Shown piece after piece: positions 29,818 through 39,302 of a DNA stretch of 64,000 bases. This stretch comes from Aliihoeflea sp. 2WW. GTDB lineage: Bacteria > Pseudomonadota > Alphaproteobacteria > Rhizobiales > Rhizobiaceae. The translations under genes were made by a program, and so were the position numbers. Every line of letters begins with the position of its first letter. Position 1 is the stretch's first letter. A model generated the notes under the pieces. That model did no database searches. It saw nothing but the letters and a program-made list of their open reading frames with translations, and was not told the origin of the DNA. The stretch is from positions 197,459 to 261,458 of the forward strand of contig NZ_AYOD01000001.1 of NCBI RefSeq assembly GCF_000497755.1. The letters run 5' to 3'.

Positions 29818-31107
29818 TCATTGTTGCGCGAAGACCGTGCGGCCTGCAACCAGCGTGCGCATCACGCGGCCCTGCAATCTCGCGCCTTCGAAGGACGTGT
29901 TCTTCGACAGCGAAACGATATCGGCCTCGCTGACGACCCAGGGCGCGTCGAGATCGACGATTGCGATGTCCGCAGAAGCGCCCGGCTTGAGCGTGCCCGC
30001 GTCCAGCCCGAAGCGCTTTGCCGGGCTCGTGGAAAGCGCCTCGATGAGCCGCATCAGTCCGACATCCCCATTGTGGTGAAGGCGAAGCGCGACGGCCAGA
30101 AGCGTTTCCAGACCGATCGCCCCGCTCGCAGCCTCTGCGAACGGCAGGCGCTTGGTGTCGACGTCCTGCGGGTCGTGCCCGGAGGTGACGATGTCGATCG
30201 TTCCGGCGCGCAATGCCTCGATCATCGCCAGGCGGTCGTCTTCCGCCCGCAAGGGCGGCGCCAGCCTGAAGAAGGTGCGATACTCGCCGATGTCGTTCTC
30301 GTTCAGCGCCAGATTGTTGATCGAGACGCCGGCAGTCACGTTCGCCCCGTCCGCCTTGGCGCGGCGAATGGCATCGGCCGACATTGCGGCGGATATCTTG
30401 GCGGCGTGGTAGGCGCCTCTCGTCAGTCTAGCCAGAAGCAGGTCGCGTTCGAGCGGGATCAGTTCGGCCTCGCGCGGAATACCGGGCAGGCCGAGCCAGC
30501 TTGCGAACAGGCCCTCGTTCATCACCCCCTGCGACGCGAGATCGCGATCCTGCGTCCGGTGCGCGATGACCGCGCCGAAATCGCGCGCATAGGTCAGCGC
30601 GCGCCGCATCACGAGCGAGCTCGAGATCGTCCTGCGGCCTTCGGTGAAGAACGCCGCGCCGGCCTGCGACAGGAGGCCGATCTCGGTCATCTCCTCGCCG
30701 AGAAGGCCCTTGGTGATCGCGCCGGTCGGGATGACGTTGACGATGGCTGTGTCGCGTGCCGTTCGCCGTACGAATTCGACGAGGGCGACGTCGTCGATCA
30801 CCGGGTCGGTGTCGGGCATCATGGTCAGCGTCGTGACGCCGCCGGCCGCTGCCGCAGCGCTCGCCGATGCGATCGTCTCGCGATGTTCCGCGCCGGGCTC
30901 GCCGATATGGACGGAGGTGTCGACCAGTCCCGGCATGATGGTCAGCCCGGTGCAGTCGACGATCTCGGCGCCATCGGGCGTGCCCTGGTTCAGCGCCGAT
31001 GCGCCGGCTTCCGCGATTCGTCCATCGACGACAACGACAGTGCCAACTTCGTCCAGTCCGCGCGACGGATCGACAATGCGGCCGCCTTTCAGAACAACTG
31101 GCTTCAT
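29818..31107 (-). CDS. pyrC: Dihydroorotase-like protein with degenerate active site (PyrC'/PyrX type)
   Basis: 429-residue amidohydrolase of the DHOase family. The overall pattern is conserved ([69 protein letters not shown]), but metal and catalytic residues are altered: the H-x-H-x-R of active enzymes reads S-V-H-I-G, and the Asp-His of TDH is Gly-His (SGH). Such non-catalytic DHOases assemble with PyrB in several bacteria. Here it overlaps pyrB by ATGA. A structural role in the aspartate carbamoyltransferase complex is inferred; the working dihydroorotase would be encoded elsewhere. Confidence 0.88.
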   Translation of the reverse strand: MKPVVLKGGRIVDPSRGLDEVGTVVVVDGRIAEAGASALNQGTPDGAEIVDCTGLTIMPGLVDTSVHIGEPGAEHRETIASASAAAAAGGVTTLTMMPDTDPVIDDVALVEFVRRTARDTAIVNVIPTGAITKGLLGEEMTEIGLLSQAGAAFFTEGRRTISSSLVMRRALTYARDFGAVIAHRTQDRDLASQGVMNEGLFASWLGLPGIPREAELIPLERDLLLARLTRGAYHAAKISAAMSADAIRRAKADGANVTAGVSINNLALNENDIGEYRTFFRLAPPLRAEDDRLAMIEALRAGTIDIVTSGHDPQDVDTKRLPFAEAASGAIGLETLLAVALRLHHNGDVGLMRLIEALSTSPAKRFGLDAGTLKPGASADIAIVDLDAPWVVSEADIVSLSKNTSFEGARLQGRVMRTLVAGRTVFAQQ

Positions 31108-32060
31108 GATGGCGCCCCCTCGAGCAACGCTTCCATGACGGCCATGCGAACCGCGACGCCCATCTCCACCTGCTCCTGGATCACGCTTTGAGGACCGTCG
31201 GCGATGGCCGATGCGATCTCGACGCCGCGGTTCATCGGACCGGGATGCATCACGAGCGCCTCGGGCTTGGCCCTCGACAGCTTGGCGGCGTCGAGACCGT
31301 GAAAGCGGAAATACTCGCGCACCGACGGCACGAACGCGCCGGCCATGCGCTCGCGCTGGAGCCGCAGCATCATGACTACATCGGCGTCCGCGACCGCATC
31401 CTCGAGCCGCGAGAAGGTTTCGACGCCCATCTGGCCGATGCCCGACGGCAGGAGCGTCGATGGCGCGGCGACCTTCACGCGCGCGCCCAGCGCGTTGAGG
31501 AGGACGATGTTGGACCGCGCGACGCGGCTGTGCAGAACGTCGCCGCAGATCGCAACGGTCAATCCGGCGATGCGGCCCTTGGCGCGGCGGATCGTCAGCG
31601 CGTCGAGAAGCGCCTGCGTCGGATGTTCGTGCGCGCCGTCGCCGGCGTTGACGACCGAACAGCCGACCTTTTGCGCCAGAAGCGCGGCCGCGCCTGCCGA
31701 ACCGTGGCGGATGATCAGGATGTCCGGCCGCATGGCGTTGAGCGTCATCGCCGTGTCGATCAGCGTCTCGCCCTTCTTCACCGAAGAACTTGCGACCGAC
31801 ATGTTCATCACGTCCGCGCCGAGCCGCTTGCCTGCGAGTTCGAAGGAGGCTTGCGTGCGCGTCGAGGCCTCGAAAAAAAGATTGATCTGCGTGCGCCCGC
31901 GCAACGTCGCGCGCTTCTTGTCGGCCCCGCGCGAGATCGCGACGGCGGCCTCCGCGCGGTCGAGCAGGTTTTCGATATCAAGCGGCGACAGGCCCTTGAT
32001 GCCGAGAAGATGGCGGTGCGGGTAGGGCGGAAAGGTCGCTGGCGATGTCATGACGATCAC
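31104..32060 (-). CDS. pyrB: Aspartate carbamoyltransferase catalytic subunit
   Basis: Catalyses carbamoyl-phosphate plus aspartate to carbamoyl-aspartate, the first committed pyrimidine step. 318 residues. Carbamoyl-phosphate loop [26 protein letters not shown] (Lys loop), [10 protein letters not shown] and LRLQRERM are present, as is the C-terminal [13 protein letters not shown]. An alternative ATG nine bases downstream (MTSPATFPP) is possible. No pyrI follows; instead the degenerate dihydroorotase is coupled by a four-base overlap. Divergent from aidB. Confidence 0.96.
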   Translation of the reverse strand: MIVMTSPATFPPYPHRHLLGIKGLSPLDIENLLDRAEAAVAISRGADKKRATLRGRTQINLFFEASTRTQASFELAGKRLGADVMNMSVASSSVKKGETLIDTAMTLNAMRPDILIIRHGSAGAAALLAQKVGCSVVNAGDGAHEHPTQALLDALTIRRAKGRIAGLTVAICGDVLHSRVARSNIVLLNALGARVKVAAPSTLLPSGIGQMGVETFSRLEDAVADADVVMMLRLQRERMAGAFVPSVREYFRFHGLDAAKLSRAKPEALVMHPGPMNRGVEIASAIADGPQSVIQEQVEMGVAVRMAVMEALLEGAPS

Positions 32061-32208
32061 GGCCTATAGGCAAGACCCGCCCTTGGGGCAAGCCGGTGTT
32101 GCCCCCGACAAATTTCCTCCCCGGGATTTTCATCGCGGGTCCGCCCATGCTTTGATCGCGCAAATGCTCCGCGAGCGGCGGAATTGAGATGATGCGGAAG
32201 GACGAGAC

Positions 32209-33837
32209 GTGAACCACGAGGTGACGAACCAGACCCCGCCGATCGCGGGAACGAATGCGTGGCGTTCCGACCCGCTCCTGATGCAGCTTGGCGAAGGCTT
32301 TTCCGAAGTCGCGCGCAAGGACCTCGATCTGCTTGGCAAGTTCGCGCGCAACCCCGAGGCACTGGATCTGGCCCGGCTGGCGAACAGCGAGGCCCCCAAA
32401 TTGAGGACGCATGACCGGCAGGGACGCCGGCTCGATCAGGTCGAGTTCCACCCGGCCTATCACGCGCTCATGCGCCGCTCGATCTCGCTCGGCATTCATT
32501 CGTCCATCTGGGAGAACAACGAATCCGAAAAAGGCCACCGCCACCAGATTCGCGCCGCGCGCTTCTACATGACGGCCGGGCTCGAATGCGGTCATCTTTG
32601 CCCCATCACCATGACCAGCGCCTCGCTCGCGGCGCTGATGGCGAGCCCGAAGCTCTTTCGCGAATGGGCCCCGCGCGTGACCACCCGCAAATACGACCAG
32701 GCGTCGAAGCCGCCGGTCGAAAAGTCCGGCCTGACCATCGGCATGGGGATGACCGAGAAGCAGGGTGGTACGGACGTCCGCGCCAACACGACCAGGGCCG
32801 AGCGCGTCGGCAACGGTTTTTATCGCCTGACCGGCCACAAATGGTTCATGTCGGCGCCGATGAGCGACGCGTTTCTGGTGCTCGGCCAAGCGCCGGAAGG
32901 GCTGTCGTGCTTCCTCGTACCGCGCATTCTTTCGGACGGCTCGGCGAACGGGCTTCATTTCCAGCGCCTGAAGGACAAGCTCGGCAACCGCTCCAACGCC
33001 TCGTCCGAGGTCGAGATCGACGGCGCGATCGGCGAGATGGTGGGAGAGCCGGGCGGCGGCGTGCGCACCATCATGGACATGGTCACGCTGACCCGCCTCG
33101 ACTGCGCGCTCGGCAATGCCGGGATCATGCGGGCGGGACTTGCCGAGGCGGTTCATCATACCCGCCACCGGCAGGTCTTCGGCTCCGCGCTGATCGACCA
33201 GCCGCTGATGAGCCGGGTTCTGGCCGACATGGCGCTCGACGTCGCGGCCGCGACCGCGCTTTCGCTGCGCCTTGCCCGCGCCTTCGACGAGGCGGCGAAC
33301 GACCGTACCGAAGCGGCCTTCGCCCGCGCCATGACGCCGGTCGTCAAATACTGGACCTGCAAGATCGCGCCGGCGCTGATTTATGAAGCGATGGAATGCC
33401 TTGGCGGCAATGGCTATGTCGAGGAAGCCCCGCTCGCCCGGCATTATCGCGAGGTGCCGGTCAATGCGATCTGGGAGGGGTCGGGCAATGTCATGGCGCT
33501 CGACGTCCTGCGCGTCCTCAAGCGAGGTCGCGGACCGTTCGAAGAGGTTCTGGGCTGGATCGAGCGGGAACTCGGTGCCAGCGGCCCCGGCACGACGCAG
33601 GTTCTTCGCGCCGCGATGGACGTCGCCGTGGAAGACGAGGGCTCGGCGCGCATCCTGACCGAGCAACTGGCGCTCGCCGCCGCCGCCGCCGAACTCAAGC
33701 GTCTTGGGGCCGGGCAGATCGCCGACGCCTTCGCCGAAACCCGCCTCGGCGGCCAGTGGCGCACGACCTACGGCATGCTCGGCGCGCGCTACGACGCGCG
33801 GATGATCGTCGATTCGCTCTACCCCGAAGTCAACTGA
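32209..33837 (+). CDS. aidB: AidB-like acyl-CoA dehydrogenase family flavoprotein
   Basis: 542 residues, the same length as E. coli AidB and similar along its whole length: LEFGRLAN-like segment LDLARLANSEAPKL, QGRRLDQVEFHP, CPITMTSASLAAL, IGMGMTEKQGGTDVRANTTRAER, GHKWFMSAPMSDA, LKDKLGNRSNASSEVE and IWEGSGNVMALDVLRVL. AidB binds FAD and double-stranded DNA and belongs to the adaptive response to alkylation in enteric bacteria; its enzymatic substrate is uncertain. No ada/alkB neighbours are seen. Its last 19 bases overlap the convergent carrier gene. Confidence 0.92.
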   Translation: MNHEVTNQTPPIAGTNAWRSDPLLMQLGEGFSEVARKDLDLLGKFARNPEALDLARLANSEAPKLRTHDRQGRRLDQVEFHPAYHALMRRSISLGIHSSIWENNESEKGHRHQIRAARFYMTAGLECGHLCPITMTSASLAALMASPKLFREWAPRVTTRKYDQASKPPVEKSGLTIGMGMTEKQGGTDVRANTTRAERVGNGFYRLTGHKWFMSAPMSDAFLVLGQAPEGLSCFLVPRILSDGSANGLHFQRLKDKLGNRSNASSEVEIDGAIGEMVGEPGGGVRTIMDMVTLTRLDCALGNAGIMRAGLAEAVHHTRHRQVFGSALIDQPLMSRVLADMALDVAAATALSLRLARAFDEAANDRTEAAFARAMTPVVKYWTCKIAPALIYEAMECLGGNGYVEEAPLARHYREVPVNAIWEGSGNVMALDVLRVLKRGRGPFEEVLGWIERELGASGPGTTQVLRAAMDVAVEDEGSARILTEQLALAAAAAELKRLGAGQIADAFAETRLGGQWRTTYGMLGARYDARMIVDSLYPEVN

Positions 33838-34757
33838 GCGGTGAGTGCCAGGACGGCGGGGATCGAGAAGAAGGAGAGGGCGGTCTGCAAGGTGGTGACG
33901 GCGGCGTAAAGCTCCGCATCGCCGCCCAGTTGCTTGGCCAGCAGATAGCCGTTCATCGCCGTCGGCACCGCGGCGCAGAGCGCCAGATACTGGAGCTGCG
34001 TGCCATCCAGTCCGAGGCTCCAGGCCAAGGAAATCAGGATGATCGGGAAGACGGCGAGCTTGAGGAAGACCGGCAGCCAGAGCGGGAAACGCAGCGAGGC
34101 GATGTCGGCGATGCGCAGTCCCGCGCCGATGGTGATGAGGCCCATTCCGAGCGCCGCATTGGCGACGAGGATAAGTGTCTCGTTGATCGGATCGTAGATC
34201 CGGAACGGCGCAAAACGCATCAGAATGGCGAATAATGCCGCCAGAATCAGCGGATTCAAAGCCATAGTGCGCCCGATCCGGGCCCAATTCGCGCTGGAAT
34301 CGGCGAATTTCGTGACGACGAAAACCGAGAACACGTTGATGGGGATAATGATGACCGCCATCACCAGAGCGACCACGGCGCTGCCGGCCGGCGGAAACAT
34401 TTTCTGCGCGATAGCCAGCGCGATAAAGCCGTTCCAGCGCATCGCCGTCTGGAACACAGACGAATATTCCGTCGCCGCCACCAGCCCCGTTCGTTTCAGG
34501 ACCGGCCAGAGAAGGCCGAGCAGGGTTGCCATGATAAGGATGGACAGAACCAGAGCGACGAGCATCGCATCGAGCCGCAACCCGCCGAAATCGGCATTGT
34601 AGATCGTGATGAAGAGAAGAGCCGGATAGAGGAACCAGTAGGCGATCTGTTCGAGGCCCGGCCAGACCTTCTGGTCGATGATCGGCAGCCGCTTCAGGAT
34701 GATCCCGAGAACGACGAGCAGGAAGATCGGCAGCGTGCTTTCGAAGATGGCGAGCAT
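33819..34757 (-). CDS. Auxin efflux carrier (AEC) family transporter
   Basis: About 312 residues with ten hydrophobic segments. The start segment MLAIFESTLPIFLLVVLG, YWFLYPALLF and TAMRWNGFIALAI are typical of the AEC/malonate-type carriers. Ends with the family-like block LCAAVPTAMNGYLLAKQLGGD. Substrate not predictable; relatives transport small carboxylates. An alternative ATG at 34805 adds a 16-residue basic leader (MALKRDISRRERNPRK) and cannot be excluded; no good ribosome site for either. Confidence 0.87.
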   Translation of the reverse strand: MLAIFESTLPIFLLVVLGIILKRLPIIDQKVWPGLEQIAYWFLYPALLFITIYNADFGGLRLDAMLVALVLSILIMATLLGLLWPVLKRTGLVAATEYSSVFQTAMRWNGFIALAIAQKMFPPAGSAVVALVMAVIIIPINVFSVFVVTKFADSSANWARIGRTMALNPLILAALFAILMRFAPFRIYDPINETLILVANAALGMGLITIGAGLRIADIASLRFPLWLPVFLKLAVFPIILISLAWSLGLDGTQLQYLALCAAVPTAMNGYLLAKQLGGDAELYAAVTTLQTALSFFSIPAVLALTAQLTSG

Positions 34758-34918
34758 TTTCCGGGGATTTCTTTCGCGGCGGGAGATGTCTCGCTTAAGA
34801 GCCATGGTCCGCGATGTAAACCGTGCCGGCCGGATCGGCCGTTAACCTTAACAAAAGGTTTCGATTGCCGGTAACCAGTGCGAGGTCCAGTTTCCCTGAT
34901 GGTTAAGAAAGGGATTCC

Positions 34919-35428
34919 ATGCCACGCGCTTTGACCATCATCATCGCCTTCCACTGGGCGGCGCTGCTTTGCCTTTCGGGCGCGCGGAGCGTCGCGGCGC
35001 CGGGCACGGCTGCGCTGGGCGACGTGATCGCGACCGGGGCGGTCGCAGCGATCCATTTCATGGCCGCGCTCGCCTTCTTCTGGGCGATGGTTTCCGTTCT
35101 GATCGATTCCGACAATGAAGAGGCCGGGCAGGGCGACGTTGCGCGGATTGCCGTCGCGGTCGGGCTTCTGGCGACGACGGCGGGCGCGATCGGGCCGGCT
35201 TTGGCCGGCGACATCGCGATTCTCCAGCTTTGCGCGCTCCAGTTCGCGGGGCTGCTTGTCAGCCATCTGATCATGCAGGCCGAGCGCGGGGCGACCCGCA
35301 AGCCGGTCGGCGCCAACGACAACAGCCGCGCCGCGGCGCGCCTTCTGGCGATGCTGGCCGCGACGGATGCCAAGATCAACCGCATGACCCGGCAGGGCGC
35401 AGGCACGCCGGGAGATTTCTGGCGATGA
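34919..35428 (+). CDS. Hypothetical membrane protein
   Basis: 169 residues, four or five hydrophobic helices (ALTIIIAFHWAALLCL, VAAIHFMAALAFFWAMV, IAVAVGLLATTAGAIG, LCALQFAGLLVSHLIM), with a charged, probably cytoplasmic tail carrying GANDNSRAAARLL. AAAGGG precedes the ATG by six bases. Family not recognised. Stop overlaps the ATG of the next gene (ATGA), so both proteins are probably made together. The upstream 110 bases hold TTAACCTTAA and GGTTAAG runs resembling CtrA half-sites. Confidence 0.75.
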   Translation: MPRALTIIIAFHWAALLCLSGARSVAAPGTAALGDVIATGAVAAIHFMAALAFFWAMVSVLIDSDNEEAGQGDVARIAVAVGLLATTAGAIGPALAGDIAILQLCALQFAGLLVSHLIMQAERGATRKPVGANDNSRAAARLLAMLAATDAKINRMTRQGAGTPGDFWR

Positions 35429-35757
35429 AATACATCCTGATCTTCTGGGGCCTGCCGATGGGCTTCTTCTGGGGCTGGTACTTCCTTTCCTACAACGACA
35501 TGCATTTCGGCTATCTGATGCTGAGCCGCCTGCTGCACGACCACGTCTTCGAGGTCTACGGGCAGATATTGGGCGTCGATCCGGCCTCGATCATGCCGCT
35601 CGTCATCCGCGCGTGCATCGTCGACACGGTGCTGATCTTCGCGATCTTCGCCTTCCGGCGCAGGCAGCAGATCAGGAGTTGGGCGCTTCGTCGCTATGAG
35701 CGTCATCTGGCTCGGGCAGAAGCGTCTGCAGCCGGTCGAGAACGCCCTGCAGGATGA
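35425..35757 (+). CDS. Hypothetical small membrane protein
   Basis: 110 residues. Starts [21 protein letters not shown] (one TM helix), a soluble middle with a [16 protein letters not shown] segment, a second helix ([15 protein letters not shown]) and a basic tail [17 protein letters not shown]. It looks like a conserved rhizobial family of unknown function. Translationally coupled to the preceding membrane protein. Its last 86 bases overlap the 3' end of ruvX on the opposite strand, an unusually long tail overlap. Confidence 0.75.
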   Translation: MKYILIFWGLPMGFFWGWYFLSYNDMHFGYLMLSRLLHDHVFEVYGQILGVDPASIMPLVIRACIVDTVLIFAIFAFRRRQQIRSWALRRYERHLARAEASAAGRERPAG

Positions 35758-36178
35758 AGGACGCGGCGGCCGAATCGATGCGCTCGCCGCGCTTCTTGCG
35801 TGATACGTCCATTTCCAGAAGCGCGCGTTCGGCCGCGACCGTCGACAGGCGCTCGTCCCAAAAGACGAAGGGCAGCTTCGTCACCCGCGCCATGTTGCGC
35901 ACGAAGGCCTTGGTCGCCTGCGCGCGCGGGCCTTCCGAACCGTCCATGTTGATCGGCCAGCCGATCGCGACCGCCGCCACCTGATCCTTCTCCAGCAGCG
36001 CAAGCAGGGCTGCAGCATCCTGCGTGAACTTGGTGCGCATGATGACGGGGCGGGGGTGGGCGAAGGAATGGTGGCGATCCGAAACCGCGACGCCAATCGT
36101 CTTGGTGCCGAGGTCGAGCCCCGCGATGGGCCTGCCGTTCGAGACGGCGAGCAATTGTTCCAGATCGATGAGGTTCAT
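35672..36178 (-). CDS. ruvX: Putative pre-16S rRNA nuclease / Holliday junction resolvase-like YqgF
   Basis: 168 residues, RNase H-like fold. N-terminal [17 protein letters not shown] carries the first catalytic Asp; middle [28 protein letters not shown] and [16 protein letters not shown] give the later acidic residues. Homologues mature the 5' end of 16S rRNA and are essential. Divergent from the UPF0173 gene with 72 bases between. Confidence 0.93.
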   Translation of the reverse strand: MNLIDLEQLLAVSNGRPIAGLDLGTKTIGVAVSDRHHSFAHPRPVIMRTKFTQDAAALLALLEKDQVAAVAIGWPINMDGSEGPRAQATKAFVRNMARVTKLPFVFWDERLSTVAAERALLEMDVSRKKRGERIDSAAASFILQGVLDRLQTLLPEPDDAHSDEAPNS

Positions 36179-36250
36179 GGTTCGACCACTTTGACTTCGA
36201 TTGTCTCCGTCCTATCCTTCCGCGCAATCCAATCAAAGAGAGGACGGGAC

Positions 36251-36958
36251 ATGAAACTCACATGGTACGGACATTCGGCATTCAGGATCGAGGCGGGCGA
36301 TGCCAAAATCCTGATCGATCCCTTCCTGACCGGCAATTCGTCATGGGGGAAGGGCTGGGAGGAAGCGGCCGAAGGCGTGACCCATGTGCTGCTCACCCAT
36401 GGCCATAACGACCATCTCGGCGACACGCTGCCGATCCTCAAGAAGACCGGCGCGATGCTGGTCTCGAATTTCGAGATCTACGAATATCTCGTCAGCCAGG
36501 GCGCCGACCCCAACAAGGTCAATCCGGGCAATCACGGCGGCACGGTTGATTGCGGCGGGTTCACCACGACCTTCGTCAACGCGATCCATTCCTCGTCCTT
36601 CAGCAAGGAGGGTGGCGGCAACGTCTATCTCGGCAACCCGAACGGGCTCGTCCTGCACTTCGCCAATGGTGAATCGGTCTACCACATGGGCGACACCGAC
36701 ATTTTCGGCGACATGGCGCTGATCAACGAACTGCACCAGCCGAAGATCGGCCTCGTGCCGATCGGCGACCGGTTCACGATGGGCGGCGCGGTGGCCGCGA
36801 TGGCCTGTCAGCGCTTCTTCGACTTCGAGACCATCGTTCCCTGCCACTACGGAACGTTTCCGATCATCGATCAGAACGCCGATAAGTTCGTCGAGGGGAT
36901 GAAGGGGACGAAGGCGAAGGTGCTGGTTCCGAAGATCGGCGAGGCGACCGAAATCTAG
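36251..36958 (+). CDS. Metal-dependent hydrolase, UPF0173 (metallo-beta-lactamase fold)
   Basis: 235 residues. [14 protein letters not shown] and the metal motif [10 protein letters not shown] are diagnostic; further ligands are in [10 protein letters not shown] and the terminal [11 protein letters not shown]0173 proteins are predicted cytoplasmic metal hydrolases of unknown substrate, related to UlaG. ATG 36251 has AGGACGGGAC just upstream; the frame is open further 5' but antisense to ruvX. Confidence 0.93.
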   Translation: MKLTWYGHSAFRIEAGDAKILIDPFLTGNSSWGKGWEEAAEGVTHVLLTHGHNDHLGDTLPILKKTGAMLVSNFEIYEYLVSQGADPNKVNPGNHGGTVDCGGFTTTFVNAIHSSSFSKEGGGNVYLGNPNGLVLHFANGESVYHMGDTDIFGDMALINELHQPKIGLVPIGDRFTMGGAVAAMACQRFFDFETIVPCHYGTFPIIDQNADKFVEGMKGTKAKVLVPKIGEATEI

Positions 36959-36977
36959 ACACGGCGGCGAGTTCATA

Positions 36978-37006
36978 TTGCACCCATAAGCCCGCGCCTT
37001 TATAGC
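36978..37006 (+). promoter_or_regulatory. Possible sigma-70-type promoter of gatC
   Basis: TTGCAC, 17-base spacer, TATAGC, with the predicted start about 35 bases before the gatC ATG. It overlaps the hairpin at 36988-37014, so only one interpretation may hold. Confidence 0.4.
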
Positions 37007-37014
37007 GCGGGCTT
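36988..37014. terminator. 10-bp hairpin after UPF0173 gene, possible terminator
   Basis: AAGCCCGCGC-N7-GCGCGGGCTT is a perfect inverted repeat 30 bases after the UPF0173 stop. The following sequence CACGTTCTTTT is not a clean U-run, so termination would be weak; a bidirectional or attenuating role is possible. Confidence 0.45.
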
Positions 37015-37048
37015 CACGTTCTTTTCTGCCCTTTGCCGCGGAGCAAGC

Positions 37049-37336
37049 ATGTCCGTCGATCTCGCCACCGTCTGCCGCGTCGCGCATCTTGCGCGCATTG
37101 CCGTCACCGATCAGGAAGCCGAGCGGATGACGGGCGAACTCAACGCAATCCTCGGCTTCGTCGAACAACTCGGCGAAGTCGACGTTTCCGGCGTCGAGCC
37201 GATGACCTCGGTCACGCCGATGGAGATGAAGAAGCGTGTCGACGCCGTCACCGATGGCGGCAAGGCCGAGGACGTCGTCGCCAACGCGCCGGCGACCGAC
37301 GAGAACTTCTTTCTCGTGCCGAAGGTGATCGAATAG
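37049..37336 (+). CDS. gatC: Asp-tRNA(Asn)/Glu-tRNA(Gln) amidotransferase subunit C
   Basis: 95 residues, the small belt subunit that holds GatA and GatB together in the transamidation pathway making Gln-tRNA(Gln) (and sometimes Asn-tRNA(Asn)). N-terminus [20 protein letters not shown] and [22 protein letters not shown] are characteristic, ending [12 protein letters not shown]. One base separates its stop from the next gene's start. Confidence 0.96.
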   Translation: MSVDLATVCRVAHLARIAVTDQEAERMTGELNAILGFVEQLGEVDVSGVEPMTSVTPMEMKKRVDAVTDGGKAEDVVANAPATDENFFLVPKVIE

Positions 37337-37337
37337 G

Positions 37338-37808
37338 ATGTCGGTCACGATCGCACAGGAAACGCCGCTGCAGGACGACGTGCGGCAGATGGTGGCGGAA
37401 CTCAACGCCACCATGCAGCCGCTGACGCCGCCCGAATTTCAGTTCCAGTTGACCGTGGAGCAGATGGCGACGCCGGGCGTGACCGTGTTCGTCGCGCGCG
37501 ACGAGGCCGGCCGCGCGATCGGCATGGCTTCGCTGAAGGCGCATGATGGGACGCTGGGCGAGGTCAAGCGCATGTACACGCTGCCTTCCGTGCGCGGCCA
37601 GCGCGTCGGTTCGCGGCTTCTTGCTCGCGTCGAGGACGAAGCCCGCGCGCTCGGGCTCGCGCGTCTGGTGCTCGAAACCGGCGAGGCGCCTGGGTTCGAG
37701 GAAGCCTGGCGCGTCTATGAGCGCGGCGGCTACGTGGTCTGCGGCGCCGTCCTCGACTATCCCGATTCCGGCTTTTCCCGTTTCTACGAAAAGAAGCTTA
37801 CCCCATGA
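37338..37808 (+). CDS. GNAT-family N-acetyltransferase within the gat cluster
   Basis: 156 residues. Core strand [22 protein letters not shown] carries the acetyl-CoA loop R-G-Q-R-V-G, followed by the helix [13 protein letters not shown] and [25 protein letters not shown]. Resembles the YsnE/ElaA-like single-domain acetyltransferases. It is squeezed between gatC (one-base gap) and gatA (ATGA overlap), so it is certainly cotranscribed with them. Substrate unknown; modification of a translation component is only a guess. Confidence 0.88.
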   Translation: MSVTIAQETPLQDDVRQMVAELNATMQPLTPPEFQFQLTVEQMATPGVTVFVARDEAGRAIGMASLKAHDGTLGEVKRMYTLPSVRGQRVGSRLLARVEDEARALGLARLVLETGEAPGFEEAWRVYERGGYVVCGAVLDYPDSGFSRFYEKKLTP

Positions 37809-39286
37809 CCGATTTGACCCGCCTGACGATTGCCGAGGCGCGCGCCAAGCTGCGCGCGAAGGAATTCACCTCGGCTGAACTGACGGATGCCTATCTTGGC
37901 GCGATCGACGCCGCCAATGGCGAGCTCAACGCCTATGTGAAGGTGACGCCGGACAAAGCGCGCGAGATGGCCAAGCGCTCGGACGCGAAGCTGGCCGCCG
38001 GGCAAGGCGGTGACCTCGAAGGCATCCCGCTCGGCATCAAGGACCTCTTCGGCACCGAAGGCGTCCACACGCAGGCGGCGAGCCATATCCTCGACGGCTT
38101 CGAGCCGCGCTATGAATCGACCGTGACGGCCAATCTTTGGGCGGACGGTGCGGTCATGCTCGGCAAGCTGAACATGGACGAATTCGCCATGGGCTCGTCC
38201 AACGAGACCAGCCATTACGGTCCCGTGAAGAACCCGTGGCGGGCGCAGAACTCCAATCTCGACCTCGTGCCCGGCGGCTCCTCAGGCGGCTCGGCTTCGG
38301 CGGTCTCGGCCTGGCTTTGCGCCGGCGCGACGGCGACGGACACGGGCGGCTCGATCCGCCAGCCCGCGGCGTTCACCGGCACGGTCGGCATCAAGCCGAC
38401 CTATGGGCGCTGCTCGCGATGGGGCGTCGTCGCCTTTGCCTCCTCGCTCGACCAGGCCGGGCCAATCACCCGCGACGTGCGCGACGCGGCGATCATGCTG
38501 AAATCCATGGCGTCGGTCGACGAGAAGGACACCACCTCCGTCAACATCCCGGTGCCGGATTACGAGGCCGCGATCGGCCAGTCGATCAAGGGGATGCGGA
38601 TCGGTATTCCCAAAGAGTATCGCGTCGAAGGCATGCCGCAGGAGATCGAGACGCTCTGGCAAAAGGGCATCGCCTGGTTGAAGGACGCCGGCGCGGAGAT
38701 CGTCGACATCTCTCTGCCGCACACGAAGTACGCTCTGCCGGCCTACTACATCGTCGCGCCGGCGGAAGCTTCGTCCAATCTCGCGCGCTATGACGGGGTT
38801 CGCTACGGGCTGCGTGTGCCGGGCAAGGACATTGCCGACATGTATGAGCAGACCCGCGCCGCCGGTTTCGGCCGCGAGGTGAAACGGCGCATCATGATCG
38901 GCACCTATGTGCTCTCTGCCGGCTATTACGACGCCTATTATTTGCAGGCGCAGAAGGTGCGCACGCTGATCAAGAAGGATTTCGAGGACGTTTTCGCGGC
39001 CGGAATCGACACGATCCTGACGCCGGCGACGCCCTCCGCAGCCTTCGGCATCGCCGACGAGGACATGGCCGCCGACCCGGTGAAGATGTACCTCAACGAC
39101 ATCTTCACCGTCACCGTTAACATGGCGGGCCTGCCGGGCATCGCGGTGCCGGCGGGGCTGGATGCGAAGGGGCTTCCGCTCGGGCTGCAGCTTATCGGCC
39201 GGCCGTTCGAGGAGGAGACGCTGTTCCGCACCGCGCATGTGATCGAGCAGGCGGCCGGACGGTTCGAGCCGGCGAAGTGGTGGTAG
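37805..39286 (+). CDS. gatA: Asp-tRNA(Asn)/Glu-tRNA(Gln) amidotransferase subunit A
   Basis: Glutaminase subunit, 493 residues, amidase-signature family. Catalytic Lys in GIKDLF, cis-Ser in the glycine/serine motif [13 protein letters not shown] and nucleophile Ser downstream ([13 protein letters not shown]) are all intact. Supplies ammonia to GatB, whose gene is not in the window. Last gene of gatC-GNAT-gatA. Confidence 0.96.
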   Translation: MTDLTRLTIAEARAKLRAKEFTSAELTDAYLGAIDAANGELNAYVKVTPDKAREMAKRSDAKLAAGQGGDLEGIPLGIKDLFGTEGVHTQAASHILDGFEPRYESTVTANLWADGAVMLGKLNMDEFAMGSSNETSHYGPVKNPWRAQNSNLDLVPGGSSGGSASAVSAWLCAGATATDTGGSIRQPAAFTGTVGIKPTYGRCSRWGVVAFASSLDQAGPITRDVRDAAIMLKSMASVDEKDTTSVNIPVPDYEAAIGQSIKGMRIGIPKEYRVEGMPQEIETLWQKGIAWLKDAGAEIVDISLPHTKYALPAYYIVAPAEASSNLARYDGVRYGLRVPGKDIADMYEQTRAAGFGREVKRRIMIGTYVLSAGYYDAYYLQAQKVRTLIKKDFEDVFAAGIDTILTPATPSAAFGIADEDMAADPVKMYLNDIFTVTVNMAGLPGIAVPAGLDAKGLPLGLQLIGRPFEEETLFRTAHVIEQAAGRFEPAKWW

Positions 39287-39302
39287 GTCAGGGCGCCGGC
39301 CG

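Noticed and set aside
31978-34287. 769-codon minus-strand frame over pyrB's start and aidB
   Set aside because: Antisense to aidB; low-information Arg/His-rich translation, no family signature.
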